A stretch of 64,000 nucleotides of DNA. Source: Acidobacteriia bacterium UBA6623. Lineage in GTDB: Bacteria > Acidobacteriota > Terriglobia > Bryobacterales > UBA6623. Position 1 is the first letter of the stretch; the number at the start of each line of letters is the position of its first letter. The notes beneath the pieces were generated by a model that did not search any database, was not told the DNA's origin, and worked only from the letters and a program-made list of their open reading frames with translations. Below are positions 34,733-44,679 of the stretch, piece after piece. The translations under genes and the position numbers were made by a program. The stretch is from contig DJHJ01000026.1 of assembly GCA_002433055.1 (NCBI GenBank), forward strand, positions 25,021 to 89,020. The letters run 5' to 3'.

Positions 34733-34811
34733 CGAGGTTTTAATGTGACTGGAACCAGACCCTCTCGCAATGCTACCTTGATATAGAGTGCTAATGCACG
34801 TGGAGTAATCA

Positions 34812-35624
34812 ATGAAAAAATCGACGCGGGTAATCTTTTTATTTATTAGTCTCACCGTGGTCGCTTTCGGACAAAAACCGAAATCGCAAGAAGAAGTAGA
34901 TATGTTGTTAGCTATTCAAAATGCAGTAGATCCTGCGGCCCAAGTCGACGCCGTCCATGCATTACTGATTACTTTCAAAAATACTGAGTTTAAAGAGTGG
35001 GCAAATCTTGTTGCGATGACTGCTTACAGCAAATTAAATGATTTTGAAAACATGCTTTTGTACGGCGAAGAAACCCTCAAGCATAATCCCGAGAACGTTG
35101 ATGTCCTGACTATACTCGCCTATGCCATTGGCACACGAACAAAAGAGTTTGACTTTGACAAGGAAGAAAAACTGACAAAAGCAGAGGATTTTGCCCGTCG
35201 GGCCTTACGAGTAATCCCAACGATGGAAAAGCCTAATCCAGACATGCTAGATGAAGACTGGCTGAAGCTTACAAATAATTTGACATCGAATGCTCACGAT
35301 GCGCTGGGATTGAGCGCATTTTTACGCAAGGACTACGCGGCAGCCGAGCAAGCTTTTAAAACCTCGATTGCAGCGGCGAGCACAGAGAACCCGACAACGT
35401 TCTATCATTTAGCACGCACGCTCCGAGCAACTAGCCGCAATGATGAAGCGATGGAGCTGGTGGACAAATCTATTGCACTTGGCGGTGTTATGGTTGGCGA
35501 TAGTGACTTAGCAAAAACCTTGAAGGCCAATCTTATCAAAGACAAGGCTCGCGCAATGTTCAACTTCGGTTCTAAACCAACACCAAAGCCGAAGCCATCT
35601 GCGACAGAAACTCCCGTCGAATAA
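34812..35624 (+). CDS. Exported TPR-like protein
   Basis: The 270-residue protein has a signal peptide (about 1-20) and helical repeats of TPR type from about residue 60 to 240: GEETLKHNPENVDVLTIL, then DALGLSAFLRKDYAAAEQAF, then TFYHLARTLRATSRNDEAMELV. It ends in a Pro/Lys-rich tail (TPKPKPSATETP). It lies between the acidic TPR gene and rnc. It was not recognised beyond the fold. Confidence 0.75.
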   Translation: MKKSTRVIFLFISLTVVAFGQKPKSQEEVDMLLAIQNAVDPAAQVDAVHALLITFKNTEFKEWANLVAMTAYSKLNDFENMLLYGEETLKHNPENVDVLTILAYAIGTRTKEFDFDKEEKLTKAEDFARRALRVIPTMEKPNPDMLDEDWLKLTNNLTSNAHDALGLSAFLRKDYAAAEQAFKTSIAAASTENPTTFYHLARTLRATSRNDEAMELVDKSIALGGVMVGDSDLAKTLKANLIKDKARAMFNFGSKPTPKPKPSATETPVE

Positions 35625-35699
35625 GCTAACTTTCGAAGGAACTCTATCAACCTGACGGGGTTTCTACGTGTAACTAAAGGGTGTAGCTACTGGTGTCCC

Positions 35700-36416
35700 A
35701 TGGCAAAATCGATCGATTATTTAACGGAAAAAATCGGTTATCATTTCAGCTCACCGAAACTGCTTCGTCAGGCACTCACACATAAATCTCATCTGCCATC
35801 GAGAGGACAAGAAAGCCTGCATTATGAAAGGTTTGAATTTCTCGGTGATGCGATTTTAGGGTTTTTGGTTAGCGAGCACTTGGTCGCAACCTTCCCGCAT
35901 GCCCCTGAAGGGCAGTTGACAAAATTGAAATCTTTCTTGGTCTGTGCTGGCAACTTGGTTGCAGTAGCACAACATCTCGATCTTGGCTCCCATCTTATCC
36001 TGGGCCCCAGCGAGGAAGCCAGCGGCGGGCGCAGCAAAAAAGGTTTACTCGAAGATGCACTCGAAGCGCTCATCGCAGCTATATATCTCGATGGAGGAAT
36101 CGCCGCAGCTCGTGGCTTTGTTGAACGAACTGTCCTCAGCGAGAAATCACTCAAAGCGGCAGAAAATAATCTTCCGCTGGACAATTTTAAATCGGCACTG
36201 CAGGAATTTTTACACGCGCACAAATTGCCCGCCCCGGTATACAGAGTTATCAAAGAGAGTGGGCCTCATCACGAACGACTTTTTTCAATTGAAGTCCGCA
36301 TCGGTGAGTTACTGCACAAGCGAGCACTGGGGGAAACCAAAAAGGCTGCTGCTCAGGAGGCCGCGCGGTTGGCTCTGAAGCATATCCAAAAAATAGCGCC
36401 GCAACATCAACCGTAA
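35700..36416 (+). CDS. rnc: Ribonuclease III
   Basis: The full-length 238-residue enzyme has the RNase III signature ERFEFLGDA at 43-51 (E46 and D50 bind metal), the second acidic helix LLEDALEALIAAIYLDGG (about 117-134), and a C-terminal double-stranded RNA-binding domain from about residue 162 (DNFKSALQEFLHA .. AAAQEAARLAL). It cuts double-stranded rRNA precursors and structured mRNAs. It is followed after eight bases by a gene for an unknown exported protein. Confidence 0.97.
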   Translation: MAKSIDYLTEKIGYHFSSPKLLRQALTHKSHLPSRGQESLHYERFEFLGDAILGFLVSEHLVATFPHAPEGQLTKLKSFLVCAGNLVAVAQHLDLGSHLILGPSEEASGGRSKKGLLEDALEALIAAIYLDGGIAAARGFVERTVLSEKSLKAAENNLPLDNFKSALQEFLHAHKLPAPVYRVIKESGPHHERLFSIEVRIGELLHKRALGETKKAAAQEAARLALKHIQKIAPQHQP

Positions 36417-36424
36417 ATGCAGAG

Positions 36425-37039
36425 ATGTGCTTTCGATATCCAATGCTACCGAAACCTCTAAAACGCCCTACTATTGCTTCCCGATGCTCTTATGTTGTCC
36501 TGCTTTGCATCGGGCTACAGGCAGTCATTCTTTCACCCGAATCGCTTCAGTCGACCCGCGAGAAGTTCGACCGCATCGTCGATGGTCACTTAAATGCAGG
36601 TGAATTAATTATTTTTAGCGAGTTAGAGATCAATTCTTTGCTCATACATAGCCCCAAAATGAAAATCCCTCCTGGGATTAGTGACTTATCCGTACAGCTT
36701 CACGCCGATCAAGCTATTGTTGACGCCGATGTTGATTTTGAAACAGTGAAAATGAACAGTAAGTTGACGCCTGGGGTTTTAATTGATTTATTGTTACGCG
36801 GTGAACATAAGCTTCGTCTCCACTGTCATGTGGACTCAGCTAATGGTATGGGGTTAATCCGTATCACATCACTGTATATCGACGATACCCCTCTACAGGG
36901 AACATTTTTGGAGTGGTTTCTCAATGAACTCCTGGTTGATCAAATTCCCGCTGTGAGATTCAATGAACCATTCCCCCTTCCCAAAAACCTAAATTACATC
37001 CGCTTAGAAACTGGGCGTGTCGCGATCAAGCGGTTTTAG
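36425..37039 (+). CDS. Uncharacterised protein with one N-terminal membrane segment
   Basis: The 204-residue product is not recognised. A hydrophobic segment (about 22-37) is followed by a beta-rich domain of about 150 residues with patterns such as GELIIFSELEINSLL and ADQAIVDADVDFETVKM. This recalls lipid-binding outer-leaflet proteins, but no family can be named. The gene lies eight bases after rnc on the same strand. ATG 36443, six codons later, is another possible start. Confidence 0.6.
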   Translation: MCFRYPMLPKPLKRPTIASRCSYVVLLCIGLQAVILSPESLQSTREKFDRIVDGHLNAGELIIFSELEINSLLIHSPKMKIPPGISDLSVQLHADQAIVDADVDFETVKMNSKLTPGVLIDLLLRGEHKLRLHCHVDSANGMGLIRITSLYIDDTPLQGTFLEWFLNELLVDQIPAVRFNEPFPLPKNLNYIRLETGRVAIKRF

Positions 37040-37073
37040 AGATGACAAACCTGGAATTTTCGCTCGCAAACCA

Positions 37074-38126
37074 CTACTCGACGCCAAATAGAGTCCTTTT
37101 GTTCTCCTGGTGAGACTCGATAGCCAGATCAATCAAACGGTCAAGAAGGCTTGGGTACGAGAGTCCCGTAGCCATCCACAGTTTTGGGTACATACTAATT
37201 GAGGTAAAGCCTGGCATGCTGTTAAGTTCATTCAGTAGTACTTTGCCAGTAGTTGCCTCTAAAAAAAAGTCCACACGTGCCAGTCCCCTGCCCTCCACAG
37301 CTTTAAATGCTTCAAGTGCCAATTCGCGTACCTGATTCGTCTCCTTATCACTCAGCACCGCAGGGATCACTATTGTCGAATTCTTGTCACCATACTTCGC
37401 CTCGTAGTCATAGAAGCCCTCCCCTGTAACTACCTCTCCCGGTACCGAAACTTCTGGGTCGTCATTGCCAAGAACGCCGCATTCAATCTCGCGCCCGACG
37501 ATAGCTGGTTCGATGATTATCTTGCGGTCGTACTTTGCCGCCAATGCAAGAGATTGTCGTAACTCATTTCGGTTTGATGCCTTTGTGATTCCGACTGAAG
37601 AACCTAAATTAGCGGGTTTGATAAATACAGGGTAAGGGAATCGAGCCTCGATATCGCCAATTCGTTCAAGGCAATTTGACCTCAGCAAAGCAAAATGTTC
37701 AACGGTCGGAAGGTCTCGTTCATGAAATAACCTTTTCATGACATCCTTATCCATGCCAACTGCTGAACCCAGCACACCTGCACCTACATATGCAGCATCG
37801 GCCAGATCAAATACACCCTGAAATTTTCCGTCCTCACCGAAGGTTCCATGAAGTACAGGGAAAACCACATCCACACCAGTCATAGACAAGGGCTCAGGTT
37901 TGATCTTGATCGTCGCCACCTCTACAAGATTTTTAGTTGTTTCGGCTGGTAACAGCTCCATCGACTGGTGTATCGAAAGAAAATACCCCTTCTTGTCGAT
38001 TGCTAACGGAATAATTTCATATAGCGTTGGATCGAGGTTGGCTATGACAGATGCAGCTGACCTCACCGAGATCTCATGCTCACTCGATCGCCCTCCAAAC
38101 AAAATCAGGATTGTTTTCTTGTCCAT
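37074..38126 (-). CDS. ddl: D-alanine--D-alanine ligase
   Basis: The 350-residue ATP-grasp enzyme has the N-terminal LFGGRSSEHEISVRSA, PVLHGTFGEDG (about 90-100), PVFIKPANLGSSVGITKA (nucleotide loop), and ARVDFFLE with NELNSMPGFTSISMYP (metal and substrate residues) near the C-terminus. It joins two D-alanines for peptidoglycan. The length is normal for the family. It is followed on the other side by the convergent gene at 36425. No mur or fts genes are adjacent. Confidence 0.97.
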   Translation of the reverse strand: MDKKTILILFGGRSSEHEISVRSAASVIANLDPTLYEIIPLAIDKKGYFLSIHQSMELLPAETTKNLVEVATIKIKPEPLSMTGVDVVFPVLHGTFGEDGKFQGVFDLADAAYVGAGVLGSAVGMDKDVMKRLFHERDLPTVEHFALLRSNCLERIGDIEARFPYPVFIKPANLGSSVGITKASNRNELRQSLALAAKYDRKIIIEPAIVGREIECGVLGNDDPEVSVPGEVVTGEGFYDYEAKYGDKNSTIVIPAVLSDKETNQVRELALEAFKAVEGRGLARVDFFLEATTGKVLLNELNSMPGFTSISMYPKLWMATGLSYPSLLDRLIDLAIESHQENKRTLFGVE

Positions 38127-38256
38127 TCGTCAACTTTGTTCTGATGGCGCAACATATGTGCCAATCTCTCATCTAGAATTCTGAAATCGCGTCAAGCATC
38201 CTCTATGCCAACAATAACTATATTTCGACTACGACACAAGAAAGTTTACCGAGTCG

Positions 38257-39561
38257 CTAAGGTCGCATGCGATTTAACATTCGCGGAAAAGCAATTGTTT
38301 CCCGCACATGCTTCAGTCCACATATCCACGCGACACAGCGCTCAATCCCCATGCCAAAACCTCCGTGGGGTACCGACCCATACTTGCGCAGATCCAAATA
38401 CCATTCGAATGCATCTCTGGGTAAGTCGTGTTCCCTTAACTTTTCGAGCAGCAGGTCATAGTCATGAATTCGCTGTCCGCCACCCACTAATTCTCCCGAA
38501 CCCTCAGGTCCGATTACATCAACACCCAATGCGAGCTCAGGACGTACGGAATCGGGTTGCATGTAAAACGCCTTGATTGCACTTGGAAATCGATGCACCA
38601 TGATTGGACCTTCAAATTCTTCGCTAATTAAGGTCTCATCAGTAGCGCCAAAATCGTCTCCCCATTCTATGTCGCTACCTTTCTTTTGCAAAATCGCAAC
38701 AGCTTCGTCGTAGCTGATTCGCGGGAAAGGTTTTTTGATCATCTGCAACTTGGATACATCGCGATCGAGAAGAGCTAACTCAGTCGATCGATTTGCAAGC
38801 ACTTGACTGACGACAGCAATGATCATCTTCTCGGCAAGTGCCATAACGTCGTCTAAGTCCGCATAGGCCATCTCTGGCTCTACCATCCAAAACTCCGTCA
38901 AGTGTCGGCGTGTCTTCGATTTTTCGGCTCGAAAAGTCGGACCAAAGCAATAAGTTTTATTGAATGCCGCCGCAGTAGCTTCGTTGTACAACTGTCCCGA
39001 TTGACCAAGATATGCAACCTCTTCCTCAAAATAGGGAACCTGGAACAACGTCGTAGTCCCTTCACACGCAGCCGGTGTCAAGATTGGTGTATCAACACAA
39101 ATAAAACTATTACTGTCCAGAAAATCGCGGATTGCACGAATTATTTCGTGGCGAATCCGAAGCACGGCATACTGTCGCTTACTGCGCAACCACAAGTGCC
39201 GATGATCTAAAAGAAATTCCGCTCCGTGTTCTTTTGGACTAATCGGAAATGGGTCATCCGGAGGAACTTCTTGAACTAATTCGAGATGCTCGATCTCAAT
39301 TTCATGACCACCAGGTGCGCGCTCTTCCGCTCTGACGTGACCACTAAGTCGGACACTAGTTTCCTGTGTGAGACTCCGGCAAATTGTAAATATTTCCTCG
39401 GACACTGAACCTTTCACTACAACGGCTTGTAAAAATCCAGTTCCGTCTCGCAGCATCGGAAACAATAATTTTCCGGATCGACGGATATTATGGATCCATG
39501 CTTCCAGCTGCACGTTTTCACCGGCAAATTTTCCAATCTGTTCAATAGTTACCTGTGGCAT
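38257..39561 (-). CDS. asnS: Asparaginyl-tRNA synthetase
   Basis: The 434-residue class IIb synthetase begins with an OB-fold anticodon-binding domain (VQLEAWIHNIRRSGKLLFPMLRDG, residues 18-41). The catalytic domain has motif 2 FRAEKSKTRRHLTEFWMVEPE and motif 3 GGFGMGIERCVAWICG (last 30 residues). The pattern of GSGELVGGGQRIHDYD matches AsnRS rather than AspRS. It charges tRNA-Asn. It is convergent to the S41 protease gene region upstream and lies next to ddl on the same strand. Confidence 0.93.
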   Translation of the reverse strand: MPQVTIEQIGKFAGENVQLEAWIHNIRRSGKLLFPMLRDGTGFLQAVVVKGSVSEEIFTICRSLTQETSVRLSGHVRAEERAPGGHEIEIEHLELVQEVPPDDPFPISPKEHGAEFLLDHRHLWLRSKRQYAVLRIRHEIIRAIRDFLDSNSFICVDTPILTPAACEGTTTLFQVPYFEEEVAYLGQSGQLYNEATAAAFNKTYCFGPTFRAEKSKTRRHLTEFWMVEPEMAYADLDDVMALAEKMIIAVVSQVLANRSTELALLDRDVSKLQMIKKPFPRISYDEAVAILQKKGSDIEWGDDFGATDETLISEEFEGPIMVHRFPSAIKAFYMQPDSVRPELALGVDVIGPEGSGELVGGGQRIHDYDLLLEKLREHDLPRDAFEWYLDLRKYGSVPHGGFGMGIERCVAWICGLKHVRETIAFPRMLNRMRP

Positions 39562-39805
39562 CGAAAATAGTTACTCCATGACCCATCAAATAATTCCATA
39601 AGGATAGACAATTCCTAACAGTCATTGATTTTACCTAAAGGGCTTGTCCACTATTGTCGTAGTGTCATTCTTGTTTAACCCATACTCGGCTGACTTTCAT
39701 TGGATAGAATGACCCATTCCAATTCGAAACCGAATCTATTTCGTCATAATATTGACACGTCTGGCAATTGTAGTTGATCGCTATAATTTAGGTGGCACCG
39801 TTGCG

Positions 39806-41272
39806 ATGACACGGAATTTATTCGCATATCTTCTGTTTTTTAGTTCACTGTTGAACGCGAGCGATGTACAGGATTTAGAAGCATCCCTACAAAAATTTAT
39901 TCACGTCTTTAATGTTATTGACGCAAACCTAGCAGAACCCTTCGACCCCACTACATCTATTTACAGAGGTGCCCTCCCTGGTATGGTTCGGACACTCGAT
40001 CCATATTCTGCTTTTCTCGACTCACATCAATTTGAAGCGTTACAAGAGATGCAACGATCGACCGAAAAGGGTTTTGGTAGTGTCGTCAATCTTCTCCCCG
40101 GTCGCGCTATTGTTCTACAAACATTGCCGGGCAGTCCATCGGAACGCGCTGGGCTGCTCGCCGGCGATGAAATTTTGGCGGTTAACGGATATCAGCTATC
40201 TCAGCTTCCCATTGAGCAACTGGTGGCTTTACTTAATCAAGCACGTCAAAGTAGAGCTGCACTTGTCGTTAAACGACCGTCGATCCAAAGACTGATGCCG
40301 ATCGATCTGATCCCTGCAGAACTGGCGGACCCGAGCGTAACCAGAATCCTTCTCCTAGAGGATGGCATTGGACACATCAAAGTAGCGAATTTTGAACAAC
40401 AAACGGCAGACGAGTTACGTGATGCGATAGAGGAATTGGGTGGACATGATCTCGATGGATTAATTCTTGACTTGCGCGGGAACCCCGGCGGCGTAGTCGA
40501 AACGGCCGTACAAACTGTAACTTTTTTTTTAAAGCCCGACCAGCAAATTTTGTGGATCCAAGGTCGCGATGGACCGCATGAAGATTTGCGAGTACCTGAA
40601 GGTTTGGAGTTTTATGAATTTTCCCTTGCGGTTCTCATCGATTCTAAAACTGCCAGTGCCGCCGAATTAGTTACCAGCGCACTTCAAGACAACGGTCGTG
40701 CGATCATTCTCGGAGAACGCAGTTTCGGGAAAGGGATAATTCAAAGCGTTTACCCGTTATCAGAAGGAGCAGCCTTAGCGCTCACAACTGCTCAATATTT
40801 GACTCCCAGCCGTAAAGTGATCCAGAGACCCCTGGGTGATTGTCGAGTTTTTCTTCTTGCGAAATGTTCCGAAGTGTCTACGGGTGAAGGATCAACCTCA
40901 CAGCAAAATGGTGGCATACAACCGGATGAGGTCATCCTGCCTCGCGGATACACGACCCTGGAAGCAGTGCTGGAGAGTACTAATTCTTTTTTTGAATTCT
41001 CACAAAAATACCGTGCGTACGGAATCACTCCCGATGCCGACCTTGTGATTTCTGATCACCTCCTCGACGAATTCCAGGCTTTTCTTTCCAACCGAAAAAT
41101 TCAGCCCTCGCTTGCCGAATGGACCACTGCTCTCACCTTTATCCGGAGTCGCCTGAAACAAGAAATTTTCAACCTTGCGTTTGGTGTTGATAAGGGTGAT
41201 GAAGTCGAAATATTAAGAGATCCACAGGTGCTAATGGCAGTTCGTCAAGTCAAACGGAAAATCGAGAAATGA
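39806..41272 (+). CDS. S41-family C-terminal-processing-type peptidase
   Basis: The 488-residue protein from ATG 39806 has a signal peptide (about 1-18). A PDZ domain (about 82-160, GFGSVVNLLPGRAIVLQTLPGSP .. AGLLAGDEILAVNG) and the S41 core follow. The core has IKVANFEQQTADELRDAIEEL and the catalytic Ser in DSKTASAAELVTSALQD, followed by the GERSFGKG lysine. It cleaves C-terminal ends of periplasmic proteins. A TTG start at 39752 is possible but would place 18 charged residues before the signal peptide. Confidence 0.9.
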   Translation: MTRNLFAYLLFFSSLLNASDVQDLEASLQKFIHVFNVIDANLAEPFDPTTSIYRGALPGMVRTLDPYSAFLDSHQFEALQEMQRSTEKGFGSVVNLLPGRAIVLQTLPGSPSERAGLLAGDEILAVNGYQLSQLPIEQLVALLNQARQSRAALVVKRPSIQRLMPIDLIPAELADPSVTRILLLEDGIGHIKVANFEQQTADELRDAIEELGGHDLDGLILDLRGNPGGVVETAVQTVTFFLKPDQQILWIQGRDGPHEDLRVPEGLEFYEFSLAVLIDSKTASAAELVTSALQDNGRAIILGERSFGKGIIQSVYPLSEGAALALTTAQYLTPSRKVIQRPLGDCRVFLLAKCSEVSTGEGSTSQQNGGIQPDEVILPRGYTTLEAVLESTNSFFEFSQKYRAYGITPDADLVISDHLLDEFQAFLSNRKIQPSLAEWTTALTFIRSRLKQEIFNLAFGVDKGDEVEILRDPQVLMAVRQVKRKIEK

Positions 41273-41345
41273 TCCACAATAGATCATAGAGAAAGAATCT
41301 ATCGTCGTCTGTTACTATTACAGCAACGTCACGAAAAGGCCCTAC

Positions 41346-43808
41346 GTGAAAATGGTGAAATTTATTTTCTTCACTCTAAATGTGGCACTACTGGTGCAAA
41401 GTGCACTTGTCTCGGCAGCAGTGCCACGAATCGACCACATCATGCCAAGGGGTGGCCAGATCGGAAAGACCGTCAAGCTGACCTTGATCGGTCAGGACCT
41501 AAGTAACAATACTCGCCTGAAGTCCAACATCCCTGGCGCCCTGACTCCATTGGCCCCACCTCGAAATAAAGATTTCATTGGCAAGCAGTTGTCATTTTTG
41601 CTCGAGATTAGCCCGGAAGCACAGGTAGGCACCTATCAGATCCGCGTTCAAACACACGAAGGGCTTTCGAACATCTTACTTTTCACAGTTGGAGCATTTC
41701 CCGAAACCACCGATAGTGAAGTTAATCTTGATACGACATTGTCGAGGAGAACGGCGAATGACTCATTCGCAACAGCGCAACCAGTTGAAATACCGACAAC
41801 AATTAATGGGACCCTAGACTCTGCTGATCAAGATTTTTACAGTTTTGAAATGTCCAAAGGTCAGGATTTGATTTTAGAGGTTGAAGCTCGGCGAATTGGC
41901 TCAGCCGTGGACCCTAGTATTGAAATTTTTGACGACACTGGTGACTGGATCGATCGGAACGGAGACGCCGTGGGAATCGGCGTTGATTCTCGTTTGCAAT
42001 TTATTGCCCCAAAAGCTGGCACATACGTTGTTGCTATTCGTGACTCAAAATTCAGCCGCCAACAACAAAATTACTACCGTCTGAAAATCGCCAACTATGC
42101 AGTCGCCGATGGCATCTACCCCCTTGGTGCACAGCGTGGCTCTACATCCGAAATTACATTCTTTGGAGGCAACCTCAAAAAAACACTCAAAACTAAAGTT
42201 GTAATGATGACGGACGATCCGGCTGCTGAATTTATTACCGTTCCGGTTCCCGGCGCCCTTGGCTCACTTCCGTTTCGTGTCGCCATCGACGACAAACCCT
42301 CCCATGACGAACCCTCCGCTGCTCCCAAAAACCTTCCCAGTGAAACTTGGATCAATGGCCAGATTTCCGCATCACATGAACGGGATCGTTACCATTTGAC
42401 CGTCGAACCTGGTCAAAATTGGCAAATAGAACTGCAAGCTGCAAAGCTTGGCACATCGCAACTCCACGGAGTTTTAAATCTTTTTGACGGTCAAGGAACA
42501 CCGTTAGGAACAACGCGCGAAATTGGACTGCGGTTCAAAAAATCGTCTCTCGACGTCAGTGAAAATCCCAATGCAGACCAACATATCTCATTCACTGTGC
42601 CGGAAAATATCACTACGATCCAGGTCGAAGTTGAGGACCTGCTGGAACGAGGTGGACCTACTTTTGGGTATCGCTTGATGGCTTCTCGACGCTCCGGTTA
42701 CTTCACACTGAACATTGAGGATCCAGAGCTTAACATCCCCCTACGCGGCAGTGCTGTTGTGAAAGTGAAAATTAATCGCCTTAACTATCTCGGCCCTATA
42801 CGTTTGTCAATACCAAACCTTCCACCTGATTGGACGATGAATGGTGGTAATGTCCCCATGCTCGAACAACAAGGTTCGCGAGAAAGCATCTCTGTTGGTT
42901 TGCTGACTCTAACGCCAAACCCCGGCGCAATACAGAGATCTGCTGACCTTCAAATTTGGGGGGAAGCAACAATCGATGGAGTACTGGTACGGCGACAAGC
43001 ACGCAACCCTGGCATGAAAACACTCGTAAGTTTTCAAATTGGCCCGGAAGAACAACTGGAAAATGTCGCCCCATGGCTCGGAACTAATCTACCTACGTCA
43101 ATAATACCGGAGCGTGCTGCGGGTATAGAATTACTTGTTCCACACTACGTCAAGCTACTCCAGGGAAGTAAAACCGAGTTCCCATTTGAGTTCACAGCCC
43201 GTCGCGGAAAGGTTACACCACTCGCGCGGATCGATCGTCGCAGCCTTCGACAGACTGAAGGTGGAGTGCGCTTTGTTGCACAAGGTGGCGCAGAGGCAAA
43301 AAATCCGCACAAGGGGACTCTCATCGTCGGCGTGCAGCCAGGGTGGGGCCCAGCTCGCTTCGATGTCGCATTGCAAGCAGATATAAACATTGCCGATTCG
43401 GTGGAAACTGTGTACTCACAAGCAATCACAATTGATATCGTGCGGCCATACGCAATTAACCCACTGCATGATCGCAGTTCGCTCCAATCGGGCACGAATA
43501 CGATCCTGACGGCGCGCTTAGATAGACAACTGGGATTTGACCGACCCGTTACAATCACTGCGGAGAATCTGCCACTAGGTCTTTCATGCACGGAAATTCA
43601 GGTAGATGGCACCGTGGAGCTCTTTGAACTCCCATGCCATGTGGCAGCAACAACCAAAACCGGTGAGCATGTAATTGATCTCAGCACCTCTTCGACTCTT
43701 CTTGATGGAGAGGATAAAGTTATTCCTTTCAGTCCTCCATCGTTTCAACTTAAAGTAAACGTTTTACCGGTTTCTCCATCACCTGCAGATGTTTCGACTG
43801 GACTATAA
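41346..43808 (+). CDS. Exported PPC/TIG-type beta-sandwich protein
   Basis: The 820-residue protein has a signal peptide (about 1-25). The first domain (26-118) resembles an IPT/TIG fold (IDHIMPRGGQIGKTVKLTLIG). A bacterial pre-peptidase C-terminal (PPC) domain follows at about 139-240 (FATAQPVEIPTTINGTLDSADQDFYSFEM). The remainder is Ig-like repeats. It is secreted or surface-bound, probably binding polysaccharide or another macromolecule; no catalytic site was seen. Such proteins are common in planctomycete-type and acidobacterial genomes. The GTG at 41346 has AAGG six bases upstream; ATG 41352 is the alternative. Confidence 0.75.
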   Translation: MKMVKFIFFTLNVALLVQSALVSAAVPRIDHIMPRGGQIGKTVKLTLIGQDLSNNTRLKSNIPGALTPLAPPRNKDFIGKQLSFLLEISPEAQVGTYQIRVQTHEGLSNILLFTVGAFPETTDSEVNLDTTLSRRTANDSFATAQPVEIPTTINGTLDSADQDFYSFEMSKGQDLILEVEARRIGSAVDPSIEIFDDTGDWIDRNGDAVGIGVDSRLQFIAPKAGTYVVAIRDSKFSRQQQNYYRLKIANYAVADGIYPLGAQRGSTSEITFFGGNLKKTLKTKVVMMTDDPAAEFITVPVPGALGSLPFRVAIDDKPSHDEPSAAPKNLPSETWINGQISASHERDRYHLTVEPGQNWQIELQAAKLGTSQLHGVLNLFDGQGTPLGTTREIGLRFKKSSLDVSENPNADQHISFTVPENITTIQVEVEDLLERGGPTFGYRLMASRRSGYFTLNIEDPELNIPLRGSAVVKVKINRLNYLGPIRLSIPNLPPDWTMNGGNVPMLEQQGSRESISVGLLTLTPNPGAIQRSADLQIWGEATIDGVLVRRQARNPGMKTLVSFQIGPEEQLENVAPWLGTNLPTSIIPERAAGIELLVPHYVKLLQGSKTEFPFEFTARRGKVTPLARIDRRSLRQTEGGVRFVAQGGAEAKNPHKGTLIVGVQPGWGPARFDVALQADINIADSVETVYSQAITIDIVRPYAINPLHDRSSLQSGTNTILTARLDRQLGFDRPVTITAENLPLGLSCTEIQVDGTVELFELPCHVAATTKTGEHVIDLSTSSTLLDGEDKVIPFSPPSFQLKVNVLPVSPSPADVSTGL

Positions 43809-43884
43809 GGCCGCTTAATTTCCTCGAGGTGCGGCGGTTATTTAGGATTAGAATATATTTGCGATACTTTTCCTGGATCGATGT

Positions 43885-44670
43885 ATGAGATTGTTTGGTG
43901 TTCTTGTCATAACCTTTTCCCTTGCGCTTTTAAGCGGCCAGACGGTAAGTCTTTACCTACGAGATGGCAGTGAGCTGATAGTAAGCGACTACAAGGTTCT
44001 TGTCGATCGGGTTCAATACTACAGTATTCATCGTAGCTCCTGGGAAGAGATCCCTTTGCAGTACGTTGATCTCCACAGAACACAGCAAGAGAACAGGGAA
44101 AAGCAAGCAGCCAAGGACGCTCGCGCACTCGAGGACCGCATCGAGCGTGTAGGTCGCCAAAAAATCCAAACGGAGCTGCACCGAGTTCCAGTTGAAGATG
44201 GCGTATACCACCTTCAGCAAGAAGACGTTGTGCTAGTAGCACAAACAGACGTGATAATGGTCGCGAACAAACTCTCAAAACTGCTTCAAGCTACCGTACC
44301 TATATTTCTGGATAAATCGACGCTCGAAATTCATCACGCTGAATCTCTTTTGAGGACAAGAGATACACGTCCCATGTTTTACGTACGTCTGCAAAAAATC
44401 CAGCGACTTATGATTGTTCGACTGACGCAAAAGAACGCAAAAAAATACATAGTTCAACAAGTGGTACAAGCACCAGCAGATACAGCTATCGTTGAAAAAC
44501 AAACCGAGGTTGAAATTTTTCGTCAGCAACTCGCCCCAACAGTTTATAAAATATGGCCAGTCGAGCCACTTGCTCCAGGACGCTATGCTGTGATTGAATT
44601 CAGTCGAGGCAAGAGTAATACGCGCGTCTGGGGTTTTACTATTAAACTCAGTAGCGATAGATCACAATAG
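43885..44670 (+). CDS. Uncharacterised exported protein
   Basis: The 261-residue protein has a signal peptide (1 to about 18) and a short beta domain (SLYLRDGSELIVSDYKVLVDRVQYY). A charged helix (about 68-100) follows, then a longer domain with EEDVVLVAQTDVIMVANKL-like strands. It was not recognised; the first part resembles small domains that read out a sequence-independent backbone. It lies 76 bases after the PPC gene and nine before the efflux adaptor gene, so it may belong to the efflux operon. Confidence 0.65.
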   Translation: MRLFGVLVITFSLALLSGQTVSLYLRDGSELIVSDYKVLVDRVQYYSIHRSSWEEIPLQYVDLHRTQQENREKQAAKDARALEDRIERVGRQKIQTELHRVPVEDGVYHLQQEDVVLVAQTDVIMVANKLSKLLQATVPIFLDKSTLEIHHAESLLRTRDTRPMFYVRLQKIQRLMIVRLTQKNAKKYIVQQVVQAPADTAIVEKQTEVEIFRQQLAPTVYKIWPVEPLAPGRYAVIEFSRGKSNTRVWGFTIKLSSDRSQ

Positions 44671-44679
44671 ATTCTGATC

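Noticed and set aside
35822..36253. A 143-codon minus-strand open frame inside rnc
   Set aside because: It overlaps the clearly conserved RNase III gene, shows no motif, and its composition follows the antisense of that gene.
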